Source: Russula earlei (taxonomy: Eukaryota > Basidiomycota > Agaricomycetes > Russulales > Russulaceae). From it: a DNA stretch of 64,000 bases. The notes under the pieces are model-generated. The model had not been told where the DNA came from. It was given only the letters and a program-made list of their open reading frames with translations, and did no database searches. Position numbers and translations under genes: made by a program. Location: the NCBI GenBank assembly GCA_025769875.1, contig JAGFNK010000062.1, positions 62,001-126,000 of the forward strand, written 5' to 3'. Shown here in pieces: positions 11,513 to 22,725 of the stretch (position 1 is its first letter; each line of letters begins with the position of its first letter).

Positions 11513-12002
11513 TCCATTTCAAAGGCCATGGGAGCGACCCGGACACCAAAGCAGTGTCAAAGCAAATGGTCTATAATGGCACCCCATGTCAAAGAAATCC
11601 ATTTCGCCTGCCTTGTTATGTTACATTCTCGATAGATGTTATGTCTCCTCATAACATGGACCATTGCAATGAGACAGCCACTACCTTCCACAACAATCAT
11701 GTTCGTTTTTCCGTCTCCCCCCATCATTTGCCAGTCTATCGTAACACTCCTATAATTTGAGGTCCTATCCTGTCAGACAAACACATTGGTTGTATGCACA
11801 GTTTCTTGTACAGTGGATACTTAATGCCGGCATGAAAGAAGCCTGTAAATTTGGGATGACGATGAGGGGTCGTTATATCTGGACAGACAGAGGCATGGGG
11901 TTGGCTGAAACAGGGATCTTGCAGTAGTGGTTTATACCCTCCGATCACTGAGCAGCTATGAGGATGATTGAACTACCACCCGTAAATACCCTTCTTTTGC
12001 TT
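11513..12002. other. Spacer, no gene recognised
   Basis: Only short open frames in all six readings, none with a recognisable domain. Probably downstream flank of the minus-strand SAP-like gene. Confidence 0.5.
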
Positions 12003-13865
12003 TCAACAGCCTAATGGCACTGCTTTCCAAAACAAGGCGCTTGCTAAACCACGGTCGTGAAGAGCGGGCATCCAGCACCTTAGGAGACAGTCAGCATAGC
12101 CAACGCCACAGATCGGTATGATATTGAACCAACTTGCCTGGCACTGTCTGACGTTTAATTTTTGAGATAACCCCACAAGATCAAGTCCACCGTCTGGCGT
12201 CAAGGGATATTCGATCTCATTCATATGTTCCAGGTCCTTTCGTTGTTTGTAAATCCTCACAAGGATGTAACTTTCCACTTTTCTTTTTTTCCTCAGTGCA
12301 TCCATCCCAAAAGGGTAGGATCGTTTGCTTGGAATTGCAATTGTGTTTGACTGACACCCAGGAGCAGACGTACAATCAGTATTTCCGTCAGGCATCTTCT
12401 CTTGATCGTCTGTCGGTGCTGGAGTCAATGCATGCTGGAAGTAGAATGTGTCGACTGTCATGAACCATTCCCCGGAGAGGGCCCTTGAAGGACCCTTCCT
12501 TATAGGAGGAAACCCAGCCTCTATGATGCCACCCTGTTCACACGAGCAAAAGGGGTGAGTAGAGGTGTCCACAATATCGCGCGCGCATTGTTGCGCGAGC
12601 GATTCTCGGCACAATCGACATACAGCAAGCCCCACTTAAAGGCAACCCTTCTAGCAACTAAGGACAGTATTAGAGCCTTCCTAAGGACCCTTTGGAATGA
12701 CCCTAGGAACTCTACAATAGGTACTAACCTAGTATCAAAGGCCCGACAACGCGTTATTAGACCGACTCTAATAACTATAGAACGAACTATAAGGCAACAC
12801 TAAGGACCTTAATAGAAGTATTAGGGTCGACTCTAAGGACCCTAATAGAACTATATAAGGGCCTTATAAGATAACACTATTCCATAACCAAACTACAAGT
12901 CCTCAAATGACCGGCCCTAAACTAACTAACAGGAAATGAATCAGGTGCTTGCACGTGTACTAAAGCAGTGAACACGTGGACAATGGAAGCTCTTACTCAT
13001 CAAGAGAAGCTTCTTACTCAGCAGCTTACTGAGCATGACTGAGCATGCTCAGTAAGCGTCCTCCGACTTCTTACTCATCACTCTATTGTGCTTGATAACA
13101 AGGTTATGACTTGTTCCCTATTTAGCAGCTCTCTTGTAGTATATAAGCGCTCAATAAAGTAGCGGACAGTCCTCAGACTGTCCATTTGTTTACGGCACTC
13201 TCCATTCCTGGGATACTCCTTTAAGGACCATCCCCTTGTGACTATCCTGGCCTCTTCCCTGCGTGATTGTTCTACTCTCACAGTAACAATACCTCTCTGG
13301 TATTTGTTGCTCCTCTGGGTTCTACTCCTTGCCCACGCGGTCTTGGACGTCTATCGACTCGTCTTTGAGCTTATCCCTCGCTCTTGAACTGGATAGTTCA
13401 ACAGTGAGTCTTGACATCGACCTCGCTGTGTGAATGCTCCGCTGCTGTGGGCTGTGTAAATCGGAAAGTGCTTGCTGGTTCATCGCTGTGTTCTTGCTGT
13501 TGATGGCCTTGGTTTTCATTGGCGATGCTCTGCTCAGAGGTGCCATCAGGTCTTGGGAGAGTAATCACGCGTTGAGGCAAGAAATTCAGAAGTCGAATCT
13601 TCAATCTTAATTGATCCCTGTCCCTGCGACTATGCTGCCCACACTAGCTTCCATGGTGAATAAAGGACAAGCAACGGTGAGTTCATCTCACATGGATCAA
13701 TAGTGCATCGATATATGGCTTCTTCAGTGGGCAACTTGAGCCACCCACATCGATGCCGCGCTTGACACATAACTCCTGTAGTACAGGAATACTGTATCGT
13801 TTGAGGGTCTTCTCGGTTGGATCGTGTTGCTGAAGAGCACGCTCGGCGTGGTCGATCGTATACAT
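12003..13865 (-). pseudogene. SAP-like domain host gene split by a solo LTR
   Basis: Host gene of unknown role. Minus strand: ATG at 13863-13865, then a SAP-like helix-extended-helix motif (LKRYSIPVLQELCVKRGIDV), a fold that in known proteins binds A/T-rich DNA or chromatin. An intron runs from about 13687 to about 13630 (GTGAGA to an AG before GATCAATTAAG). Exon 2 (LRLKIRLLNFLPQRVITL, then a Gln/His/Glu-rich linker) runs into LTR A at 13416. Removing the LTR and one TCGAC copy rejoins SEVD to TFYFQHALTPAP in frame, and the ORF then continues to a TAG at 12013-12015 through a basic stretch (ALRKKRKVESYILVRIYKQR, possible nuclear signal). Apart from the LTR, the parts I read have no stops, so this insertion looks like the main lesion. 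The N terminus may be longer. Confidence 0.62.
12456..13416 (+). mobile_element. Solo LTR, family A (961 bp), TSD TCGAC
   Basis: Begins TGTCATGAACC, ends GAGTCTTGACA; TCGAC at 12451-12455 and 13417-13421. Sense strand inferred from GTATATAAG at about 13139, followed about 35 nt later by a hairpin, GGACAGTCCTCAGACTGTCC. U3 carries nested palindromes around CTGAGCATGCTCAG (13028-13056). Confidence 0.95.
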
Positions 13866-14715
13866 TGATAAAACCTCATGGTAAGTATGGACCTTTTATT
13901 ATGCAGTCTGATGCTCAGACCCACTAATGATCTCACCTCTAAGCGTAAGGGACCGCCCTATAGGCGCCCACGGCAAGAACAATTATCCCCAAAGTTAGTG
14001 CCGCTCTCATGAACATGCATGCTGGGTGATACCCTTCTCTCCTCGACAGTGCTGCAAAAGGGCACTGTGTTCTATGCTTTTGAGAAGTACACGTAAGAAT
14101 GTCTTCTATCTCTTCCCAAATGCGCTAACTGTTGGTTGCTTGTCATCATGCTTGTTGGCGATAACAATTATCCTTGTCATGTGATAATGACTCGTTTCTC
14201 CCTAACCAATTACGACAAGCTGCCGATGTATACGCATATGCGTCTTGATCTCCCAAATATACAGTTTGAGCCCACAATAGTACCTGCACCTTCTCAAGGT
14301 ATTTAAACCCATGGAGACCATGACGGTGACAATTGCCTCTGTATCACAACAACCCGATCGCAAGCATGGTATTGAACCCTTCATTGCTTGATCCCCTTTG
14401 CCATTCGACTGCAGTCAAACAACAAGGGAATACTGTGTCACCACCACCATCACCACCACGCAATTGCAAACGTCACCGGGTGAGCCTCTGTGCCAATGCG
14501 TATGTCTGACTGTCCTCCGCTCATAAACCCAACAGTTGGAGTGCCCACCAGATGGAAATGAGTGGAAACGGCGCTTTTGCTCATCAACCGATTGTAATCA
14601 TTGGAAGGCAGTTAAGAGACACCGAGTACAGCAGCATCAAACACACCTTGTATGCTGACCATTCATGCAAATTTCCATTCCGTAACAACTTTTGTAGTGC
14701 ACAGGGATCCAGGAC
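13866..14715. other. Host-like spacer with a small Cys/His motif
   Basis: No complete gene. At about 14536-14658 (plus) an open stretch reads LECPPDGNEWKRRF, then CSSTDCNHWKAVKRHRVQQH, a spacing compatible with a C2H2-like zinc site, ending at TGA. Upstream, SLTNYDKLPMYTHMRLDLPN (about 14195-14260) is also open. These could be exons of a decayed small zinc-binding gene. I cannot assemble a model. Confidence 0.35.
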
Positions 14716-15720
14716 ATGCCTGTCGAACTACTTCTTATGATTTCCACCCATCTGGACAATGACAATCTTCGAACATTGGTACTTGCTTCACAATCCATAG
14801 GTTGATCACTCTTACCAGAGTACTTGCACCGCTGTGGGCTTGAGGCGAACGACACAAGTGAAGGGGGCTCAGAAGTGACACTACATGAACCGAGCGGATA
14901 TGCATCTCTTGGACTGTGGTCTGCTATTCACACCTTCAAACCCCCCAAAAAGATGTTCTGTTCCATCCCTTGCTCCCCACTGGAGGCCCGAACTGCGATG
15001 AGATTCCTTACCCGTTTCCTTATTGAGCCTTCAAATACGTGCAATCTTCGGGATTTCCACCTTCTTCTCCATGGGTCCGATCCGCTTCTGCTGGCCTCTG
15101 GGTTCATCAAAATGCACCAACTGTTTAACACCCTACCACTCACACGACTGCACTTCACAGGATTCGGTTCTGTGGATTGTCTTCCTTCCTCCATCGCCTT
15201 ACGAAGCGGAGCATGCAGCTCTCACACAATTAATTTACTTGATATTTCATCTGATTACGCCTTTGCTCCCGGAATCGTGGAAACCACAATGGGGATTCTC
15301 AAGCACTCACCTATTGAGTCCCTGTTCCTTTGCATAGTATCTTTGAAACCCTCCCACTGGACCGCTTTACTTGGCGAGCTCAACATGACATCTCTCGAGA
15401 AACTCGTTCTCGAAGGGGATATCCCAGGGCCAGTGCTCATTCATTTTCTAACCAAGCACAAGGGCCTTAAGAGCATCTGTATCCAATGCAATGTGCCATT
15501 GGACCGCATTCAACCTAGCCATCAGCCTTTCCTACCCAATCTTCTGACCCTTTGTGCTCCATTGGGGATTTGCTGTGACATTGGAGAGTGACTGGGTAAC
15601 TCAACAAGCCTTTACAACCTAGAAGTGGAAATGAGCCAATTCCAACCGCATGATCCTACCTTTCTTCGTCTCTTGCAAATCGTGAGCCATTTCCAGAACC
15701 TTGACCATCTTGGGCTTTGA
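14716..15720 (+). pseudogene. F-box/LRR-type protein, two in-frame TGA stops
   Basis: Resembles the large family of agaricomycete F-box proteins, substrate adaptors of SCF ubiquitin ligases. ATG at 14716 begins an F-box-like helix region (MPVELLLMISTHLDNDNLRT). A leucine-rich C-terminal part follows, with repeated L-x-L/L-x-x-L spacing (MTSLEKLVLEGDIPGPVLIH, then HKGLKSICIQCNVPLDR). The frame is open apart from TGA at 14803-14805 and at 15589-15591. Reading continues through both in the same frame (SLLPEYLHRCGLE; then YNLEVEMSQFQPHDP) to TGA at 15718-15720. Both stops fit a CGA to TGA change. No introns are needed. Confidence 0.75.
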
Positions 15721-17000
15721 ATTTTGCTGACTTTGCCATCTGCCTCACCACATACAAACCTGAGCCACTATGATAGTGATGGTGAAGCGAGCCAAACCAG
15801 GGCACGCAGAGTTCGTGGGGCTGGACAGCGATCCAAGACGGTTGTCTTGACCCAAGAGCAAGAGGAATGTAAGGAGGAGGAAGGGAGAAGAGAAGGAGAG
15901 GAGAGGAGAGTAAGATCACTCGCGCGCAGTTGTTTCTGACTGAAGGTAAGGGGAACTCAAGAAGACTGTATTCTTCCTCTTTTTTTTTACTACAGAGTAG
16001 CTAGGTGTTTTATATACAGGAGAGAAGTACTAAGGATGAAAGGCATGAAAGGGAGATAGGCATGAAAGAGAATTGAGACTGGTCGAGACGGTCGAGGCCA
16101 TGGTGAAAGGCCTGAGATGCGAACGCGTCACGTGTGCCGAGGCGTGGTGTGTGCACGTGGTCGGTGGCGAGGACTGGGCGATGCGATGCGAGGAAGGAGG
16201 CAAGGTGTGGGAGGAGGTCGAGCGTCACGCATCGCGCGCGGTCTGCACGTGGTTCCGAGGCCAGTGATATGGCTCACCTTACAATGGTTACCCAACTCGT
16301 GAGCTAAGACAGATCTGCACTCTGAGTTGGTTCCTGAACCAGGCTTGCTTATCACATAGAGATATGGTATGACCTTACCACATTTTCATCTTCCATGTCT
16401 TACCCATATAACAGGACATCATGTGTGCCTATGTATGATCCTTTCCGATGGTAGAAAGGGTTTATTGGGAAGATGCGGGCGGTAAGTTGGGAATGGATGT
16501 CCTTGATGCACTACGTAGGGCAGCAAAGCCCACGCTTCATACTGTCATTACCAAATTGTGTGGTCTCTCTTAGATGAATGTGTGCACGCATATGTGATGA
16601 TGACTTGGCAGGTTGTTCATGTCAATGTCAATACTTTCCTTGGTTTTATTCTGTGTGTGAGAATTTGCATGAAAGCGCATATGTGCGTATCTCCATCATT
16701 GGGGAGATTGATCCCCATCAGCCAATTATTGCCCATAAGGCACTTACGGCCCGCGGTTCTCTGGGTTTCACTGGCTGTGGCCATGTAGTAGGCAGATACT
16801 TAAGCGAGCGAGCTCGCACACCCTGAACCACCCTGGTTTTGCTCGAGTATGTATGTCAAAGTGATCATTCATATCGTACATGTAATTGCTGCTGCACACA
16901 ACCTGTTTTAAGATTAGAGTTAAGAGAGAATCATTGACTGCAGGACCATGTACTGATTGCAGTAGGTGATTCTCACCTTTTCTTTGTCTCATCTCACAAC
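15721..17000. other. Spacer with purine-rich tract
   Basis: No gene supported. A GA-rich run (15855-15915) and short frames only. At 16706 begins GATTGATCCCCATCAGCC, a motif repeated on the other side of the kinase gene (19867 and 19884). The stretch next to 17000 is presumably the kinase promoter. Confidence 0.45.
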
Positions 17001-19362
17001 ATGGCCGTCATCTGTCCCAGCACGCCACCTCAAACCGAGCAAAGTAGTCTAACTATAACTACTTCACCTCTAAAATACGACCTATCAGGAAGTCACACAC
17101 ACACATCCACACCTCAAAAGCTAGCTTCAGAGAGATATAAGGACATGACCTGGGACGTATGTGACAAATTTGTTGGGCCTATGCCAATAGCCGAATTCCT
17201 CTCGGAATTCGTGCCAGAAGCAAGCCAAGCTCGAAAGACAGAGCACATCATCAGCTTCGACAAGCACTCCGTCTCACACAATGAGGATCACTTTGTCAGT
17301 CCCCACATTCAAGGGGGGATCCACGCTCACGTACATGACAGATACAGGCAATCAAAACATCCGGCCTTGCTGATAATCTCACATTTGTCAACACCACTAT
17401 TAAGCAAGATAAGGCAATCCTAGGGAGACCAGACATCGTTATCTATTGGAAAAGGGAAGGTCATCAGGAAAACGAGCGGCTGACCTCACTGGACTGGAGA
17501 GCGGTCAATGTGTGGATCGAAAACAAAAAAGGAAAAGAGGACATTTTTCGCAACCTTACACATATGAGGCAAGAGGTTGGGGTTGAGTGTCACGTTAGGT
17601 GGACTGAGCGTGCGTATCATGTGTGTGGTCAACTCACACATTATGCCACTTCTATCCATCGTTCACAGTTTCGGGTCTTCTCTTACTTGATCATCCTCTT
17701 TGGAAAGGCAGAATGGCGACTACTGTGATGGGATCACAGTGGTGCTATCTATACCAAGATATTCAATTGGGCCAAAGATCCCAACACCCTTTCCGAATTC
17801 ATCTGGAGGCTCAACTCTCTCACTTTTGCCCAGCGTGGATACAACACCACTGTCACCTCAGTCTCGAAGAACGATAAGGGGGTTGGTGATGCACAGTCCA
17901 TGCTGGCGGTATACATGGACATTGAGAAAATTGAAGTTGAAGACCTTTGCCAGATTCTCGTCAATGATGATCATGCCACAGACGGACAGCTGAAGCCCTA
18001 TATCATATGGAAACCAATATGGGAGATGAAAACCCTTTTTGGTCGGTCGACGTTTGGATTTGTGTGCCATGACGTCGAACGGAATAAACTGGTTTACCTC
18101 AAAGATTACTGGCGTACTGATTTCCCAGGTATTGAGAAAGAAGGGGATATTTATCGCGATTTACTAGAAGCAAAAGTGCGTTTCATTCCGGAGTTGGGTC
18201 CAGCTGGCGACGTGCTGTCGACACCGGAGCATTCACTCGACGTACAATGCACAAGGATGCAAGACTATGTGAAAGATGGCGAAAGCAAACGTATTTGGTG
18301 TCCTGGTACACTGCGCGTCAAATGATATGTCCACTACCGACTTGTCTTGAACACGCTCGGACAGCCGCTGAGTACGTTCAGATCGACTCGGGAGCTATGC
18401 CAGGTCATTCAGGATGCTATGATCGGTGAGGATTGGCATTATGTTTAAGTTTGTTGTTTGACAATTTGGAACAGCTCATACAGATGCATACGACAAAGCA
18501 AAAATTTTACATCGGGATGTGAGCGCAGGAAACATTCTGATCGCCCCAGATCGATCAGGTTTATTGATCAACTGGGACATGTCCAAGAGGATGGATGTGA
18601 CCCGGCAGAGACAACACTCCCACATGGTATGATCTATTTATCCCCTATGCACGGCGAATTGACTTCGTGTTCAGGGTACATGGCAGTTCATATCAACAGG
18701 ACTTTTATTACACCCTCACGCTTGATCTCATCAAATTTCAGATGATATTGAATCCTTTTACTGGGTTCTTATTTATATTGTCATGAAATGCCGACATTCT
18801 GTGATCGAGGGCCAATCACAAGATATGCAACACGTATTTGATGGATACAGAGACTGTGGATGAAGATGGTGTTATCCGGGGCGGTGACGGAAAGCTATCT
18901 TTCCTACACAAACTAATGCTTCACCCGGATTCGTTTGGTTTTGTCCTGGAACCATGCTGCCAGATCATTGAAGAGTTGCGCACCCTTCTTAAAACCTTCT
19001 ATGATGATATTAACCCAAAATCAATTATGCCCGAACCTCAAGCGGAGAGGAATGTCCAGACGGAGGTCAAGGACGCTCACGAGAAGCTTTGTTTTTCTGA
19101 ATGGGTCTTGAATCTCATAACACGGAACCTGGAATCCAAAAATTGGTCCGACGATGACGGCAGCCTATCAAAGAACATCGTTGGTCATGATCCAATGTTC
19201 AGCAGGGGCTGCCACAAGCGCAAGGCTAAAGATGATGATAGTCCTGTAGAAATGGGTCTATCATTCAACAAAAAGCGTAGAGGACAATATCCACCAAAAG
19301 GATCTTCACTTTCCAGGTATAGCTCGTTGGCTGTCTCGCAAGGCTTTCCATGTCCAGGGTAA
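17001..19362 (+). pseudogene. FunK1-type fungal protein kinase, decayed
   Basis: Serine/threonine-type kinase family expanded in Agaricomycetes; substrates unknown. ATG 17001. The N-terminal region has FVGPMPIAEFLSEFVPEA. Introns: 17295-17347, 18426-18474 and 18627-18674, all GT-AG and frame-preserving. Middle part: AILGRPDIVIYWKREG, LTFAQRGYNTTVTSVSKND, KPIWEMKTLFGRSTFGFVCH. Catalytic loop ILHRDVSAGNILI at about 18505-18545, a metal-binding equivalent LINWDMSK, and GTWQFISTGLLLH after intron 3. C terminus: GGDGKLSFLHKL. In-frame TGA codons at 17726-17728 (LL*WDHSGAI), 18323-18325 (RVK*YVHYRLV) and 18723-18725 (PHA*SHQIS) each sit where Arg fits. There is also a frame change near 18840. Not functional as it stands. 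Confidence 0.85.
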
Positions 19363-20873
19363 TTCTTTAGTACGTCGTCACACAGTGTCCCGCTGTAAGG
19401 CAGCATCCCATTCCAGCCCTGCGTCATTGCTCTCGACTCTCTTTCATCGCATACCGGTTCCACCTCCGCTGCCCAGCCAGCTCTCAACCCTCTTTCATCG
19501 CAGCTCATCGCTCTGGCTCGTCTTGTTCCACATCCATGTATCGCACTCCCAACTCGCGTCTTTCTGTCTCCCCAATCCCCCAATATCCCCCTCTCTCATA
19601 GATCACATCTCGTATGTAGAAACTCTAGTTACGCCTCGGAACAAGAGACCTGTTTTGTCCCTTCTTTTGTGTGTGTTTTCGCGAACTCAGCAAGCTGCTG
19701 CCCGCTGCCTTCAACACAGACTTGGTTCTTAGTGGGAAAATACAAACAAGATTCAATTATAAGAATGCTAACTATTTATTTGGCTCAAGTAAAATTGTAA
19801 CAAAATGTAAAGCCCAGATCTTCGTGTTGAGTTTAATCTGTGTGGTCAGTCTCTGTCATCGAGGCGATTGATCCCCATCGGGTGCGATTGATCCCCATCG
19901 GCCGATTATCGCCATGTAATGAGTAGACCGTTCCTATTTAAAATTTGGTGTCATATTTGTGGATGCACTTTATGTCTCGATTTATTCAATATAAATCCAT
20001 GTATTAACATACTGCCATTGTGTTAAGTTTATCCGAGTCTGCTAAGGCTAAATTGATCGGGCAAATTAAGTGTATATGATCCCCCTGGTGATTCGGGGCG
20101 ACTCATGTTGCATCTTAGGTTACATAACTTGGGCACTGAGCTGCCCTCTCTTAAGCATTGGACTAAGTTCTAATTGTTTGGGTTGACATATTTACAATAA
20201 TGCGATGCATGAGGAGAGGGCAACAAATCAATCAATTGTTTTAAAATAATTTGTAATCTGAGCTGAGTCAATTCAGTGGTCAATATATTTCACCTTTATT
20301 GACCACTGAGTTGAGTTTTAGTGGACTGGACTTATCCATTCCTGTCCGTCGTGCGAGTCGTGACATACGGGGATCAGTCACGCGTCGACACTCACCATCG
20401 CTCCCTCATGCCTTACCCCTCTCACCTTCGTCCTCACCCCTCACCTGACATCAAAAGGGGGCTTTCCAGTTCGAACGTCTCGTGTGCACCGCCATCCATC
20501 TCGCTCTCATCTCATGTGCGCTTTCCTGCCCGTTTCCTTTCTCCCTCTCTCTGTTTCAGCCTACCCTTTCCCTCTGGCGAATGCCCACAACACTCACTGC
20601 AGCCAGCGGCACCCTAACGCGGTTCATTGCGCCGGCAGCTTTTGGTCCTGCATAATAGCAAACAGGTTTTGCCCGGCTTCTCAGCGGCCCATGGGAACTT
20701 GAACCACATCTCATAAGATGATTTCAGTCGGCTTTCACGCGTCCGCTGATTTCAATTTGCGAGCCTGGAAATGTTGATGCATGAACCTCGCATCAATACA
20801 TGATGCAACGGATGCATAGCTTTTCCCATCTTGATCCTGTCTTCGTGGTCCGAGGGGAGGTAGCGCACCCCAG
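19363..20873. other. Intergenic; part of a diverged repeat related to the palindromic MITE
   Basis: No gene. 19919-20370 resembles, in order, the right arm of the palindromic MITE and its flank at 23850-24030 (shared AATGAGTAGAC at one end and TTTATTG-CCACTGAGTTGA at the other). The rest is likely promoter of the secreted-protein gene. GATTGATCCCCATC occurs at about 19867 and 19884. Confidence 0.4.
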
Positions 20874-20880
20874 TATAAAT
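20874..20880 (+). promoter_or_regulatory. TATA box (TATAAAT) of secreted-protein gene
   Basis: TATAAAT 166 bp upstream of the ATG at 21040; no other gene nearby on this strand. The related gene at 50663 has an AT-rich stretch in a comparable position. Confidence 0.45.
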
Positions 20881-21039
20881 AAAGGCAATGCCTCCAGTTA
20901 CAATTTCCCAGTTATTAATTCTTTCACTACATAGGGTACCGGTTACCCAAACTTTCTACGCAGGTGTGTTGTTCATGTCTCGACGACTTTGACAACTTTC
21001 ATCTCGAAAATTAATCCCTATTCCTACTCATAAGAAACG

Positions 21040-21500
21040 ATGCGAAATTCCTCTATTTTTACCATATTCTGCCTTGCTGTTGGCATCGCTCCATTGTTCG
21101 CGGTTCCTTCAGGGTACGCCGACTTCTTCGCTTCGAGTTTTTGTTAACTTTACCATGCAGAGATCACGTTTCTGGGTCCAACATGCAGGTGCAGCAGCCG
21201 CGGTTTATGGGTTCAATAAATGAGTGGGACCCTAAGGACCAGCAGGCCGTGTTTTCAATACAGCATGAGTTGAGACATTTACAGAAGAACATGGATGAGG
21301 AGTCAGAGAAGTTCGGAGAAGATCCCACTCAGCACGATCGACTGAGAAGTATGACGATCCACCAGCTTTCCAAATTGGAGGAACATAAGGAGACGTTAAA
21401 GGAAATGCAGAGGAAGAAGAACCCCCCTGCCGTGGAGGTAAATAATTTTCTAGACGACGTGTTGTTATATCGTCAAAGTGCGTTCAAAGAGGTTTACTAA
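21040..21500 (+). CDS. Small secreted protein, helical (137 aa, one intron)
   Basis: Putative small secreted protein of unknown function. ATG at 21040. The N terminus MRNSSIFTIFCLAVGIAPLF is a hydrophobic signal peptide followed by AVPSG. Intron 21114-21160 (47 nt, GTACGC to TGCAG, phase 2). Exon 2 (21161-21500) has no stop before TAA and encodes a charged, Gln/Glu/Lys-rich protein likely to form helices or a coiled coil (EWDPKDQQAVFSIQHELRHL). Only one codon-sized doubt remains, the exact 5' splice base. It is one of the few genes here without lesions. The signal peptide (IFCLAVGIAPLFA) nearly matches that of the gene at 50109-50663 (IFCLTVGIAPLFA), and an intron begins at the same point, so the two are paralogues. 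No enzyme or effector motif recognised. Confidence 0.72.
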
Positions 21501-22725
21501 GTACAAGCCAAGGAAGCCAAAGTGAACGATGTTGTTGTGATTCCCGACCGCGGGTGAGCTCGATCGCGAGCACACGAAGCTGAGTGAGGGATCCCCTCAC
21601 TCGGGATATATACCCAGGACTGTTCTTAGCATCTCCGAGTAGAACTAGTTATTTACACTCAGTTTGTACCTAGTCTAGTCAATTGATGTAGATGCTGATT
21701 GGGTTGACTGATGTTCCGTCATTTGGATACCATTCGCTTACCTCCTGCCTACTTAAATGAGTAGATAGTTTACCCTTGCTCCTCAGTGATCGCTCACACA
21801 CGCGAGTCACTGAGGTGTGTTCCCACTTACTTATCATTCCCTTCGTTCCATAAAGCTCATACTTGAATAGTACAGTCGTTACATTATTCAGGTAAATATA
21901 TATCCATAGTGATCGCTCACGCGCACTGAGTCACTGAGTACAGTCGTTACATTATTCAGTGATTCCCATGTGTGCGAACGTGCAGGTCCTCTTCGATGCT
22001 GCATACACTCACGCATAACAACCCTTCCATACCCCAAATAAACTGTTTAGTTTCTACAGATGTACCTAGTACTATCATCTCCAATCGTGACATCTGTCAC
22101 TCATATTCTTTATCCTCTTTTCGTGTCAAACCAGCTTCACAAACTCACCCACACGCCCCTGGACATGCCACAGCGGTGCAGCTGGCATTCAGTGCATTCT
22201 ACCACGCAACAGTGCATGAATCATTACTATTACTATTACTGGAATTTTGCAGATCACAGACAAGTAGATTGCAATCTAACTCACATCACCACGTCTTTGA
22301 TTGCTTGGTGAACGTTGAACACTAGCCGGGCATCTGGTCGAGCGTGGGATATCAATTGAGGAGAGGACGAATCCCATTCTCGTCGTGAAGCTTTGCCAAG
22401 GCATCCGAGCCTGGAGGAAACCGAGAATTAGCCACAGACGACGGGATTGTGAAATGGCATCAACTGACCCCTAATTATGCTTTTGGCCTAAGGCAACGGA
22501 GAAAGCCATTCAGAAGACGAATCGCAAGTGGTGTGACATCCATTATGCACTGATGAAGACATTACATCGGACACAGTCCTCTGGCCCGTTTAGTGCAGTG
22601 GGTAATTCTGGAACTTGGCGGCGTCATCCTTCTCATCTAGCCTACACGGTGGCGGGTGAGGGTAATGAAGACATCGATATGGACTCGAAGATGACAGGTT
22701 CCACGTCAGAAAACTCTGTCACTAA
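21501..22725. other. Intergenic with local direct repeats
   Basis: No gene supported. A 22-bp identical direct repeat (starting GTACAGTCGTTAC and ending ATTCAG) at 21870-21891 and 21938-21959, and a repeated TGATCGCTCAC near 21788 and 21910. An open frame at 22553-22747 (64 codons, Ser/Thr/Glu-rich) has no recognisable domain. Confidence 0.45.
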
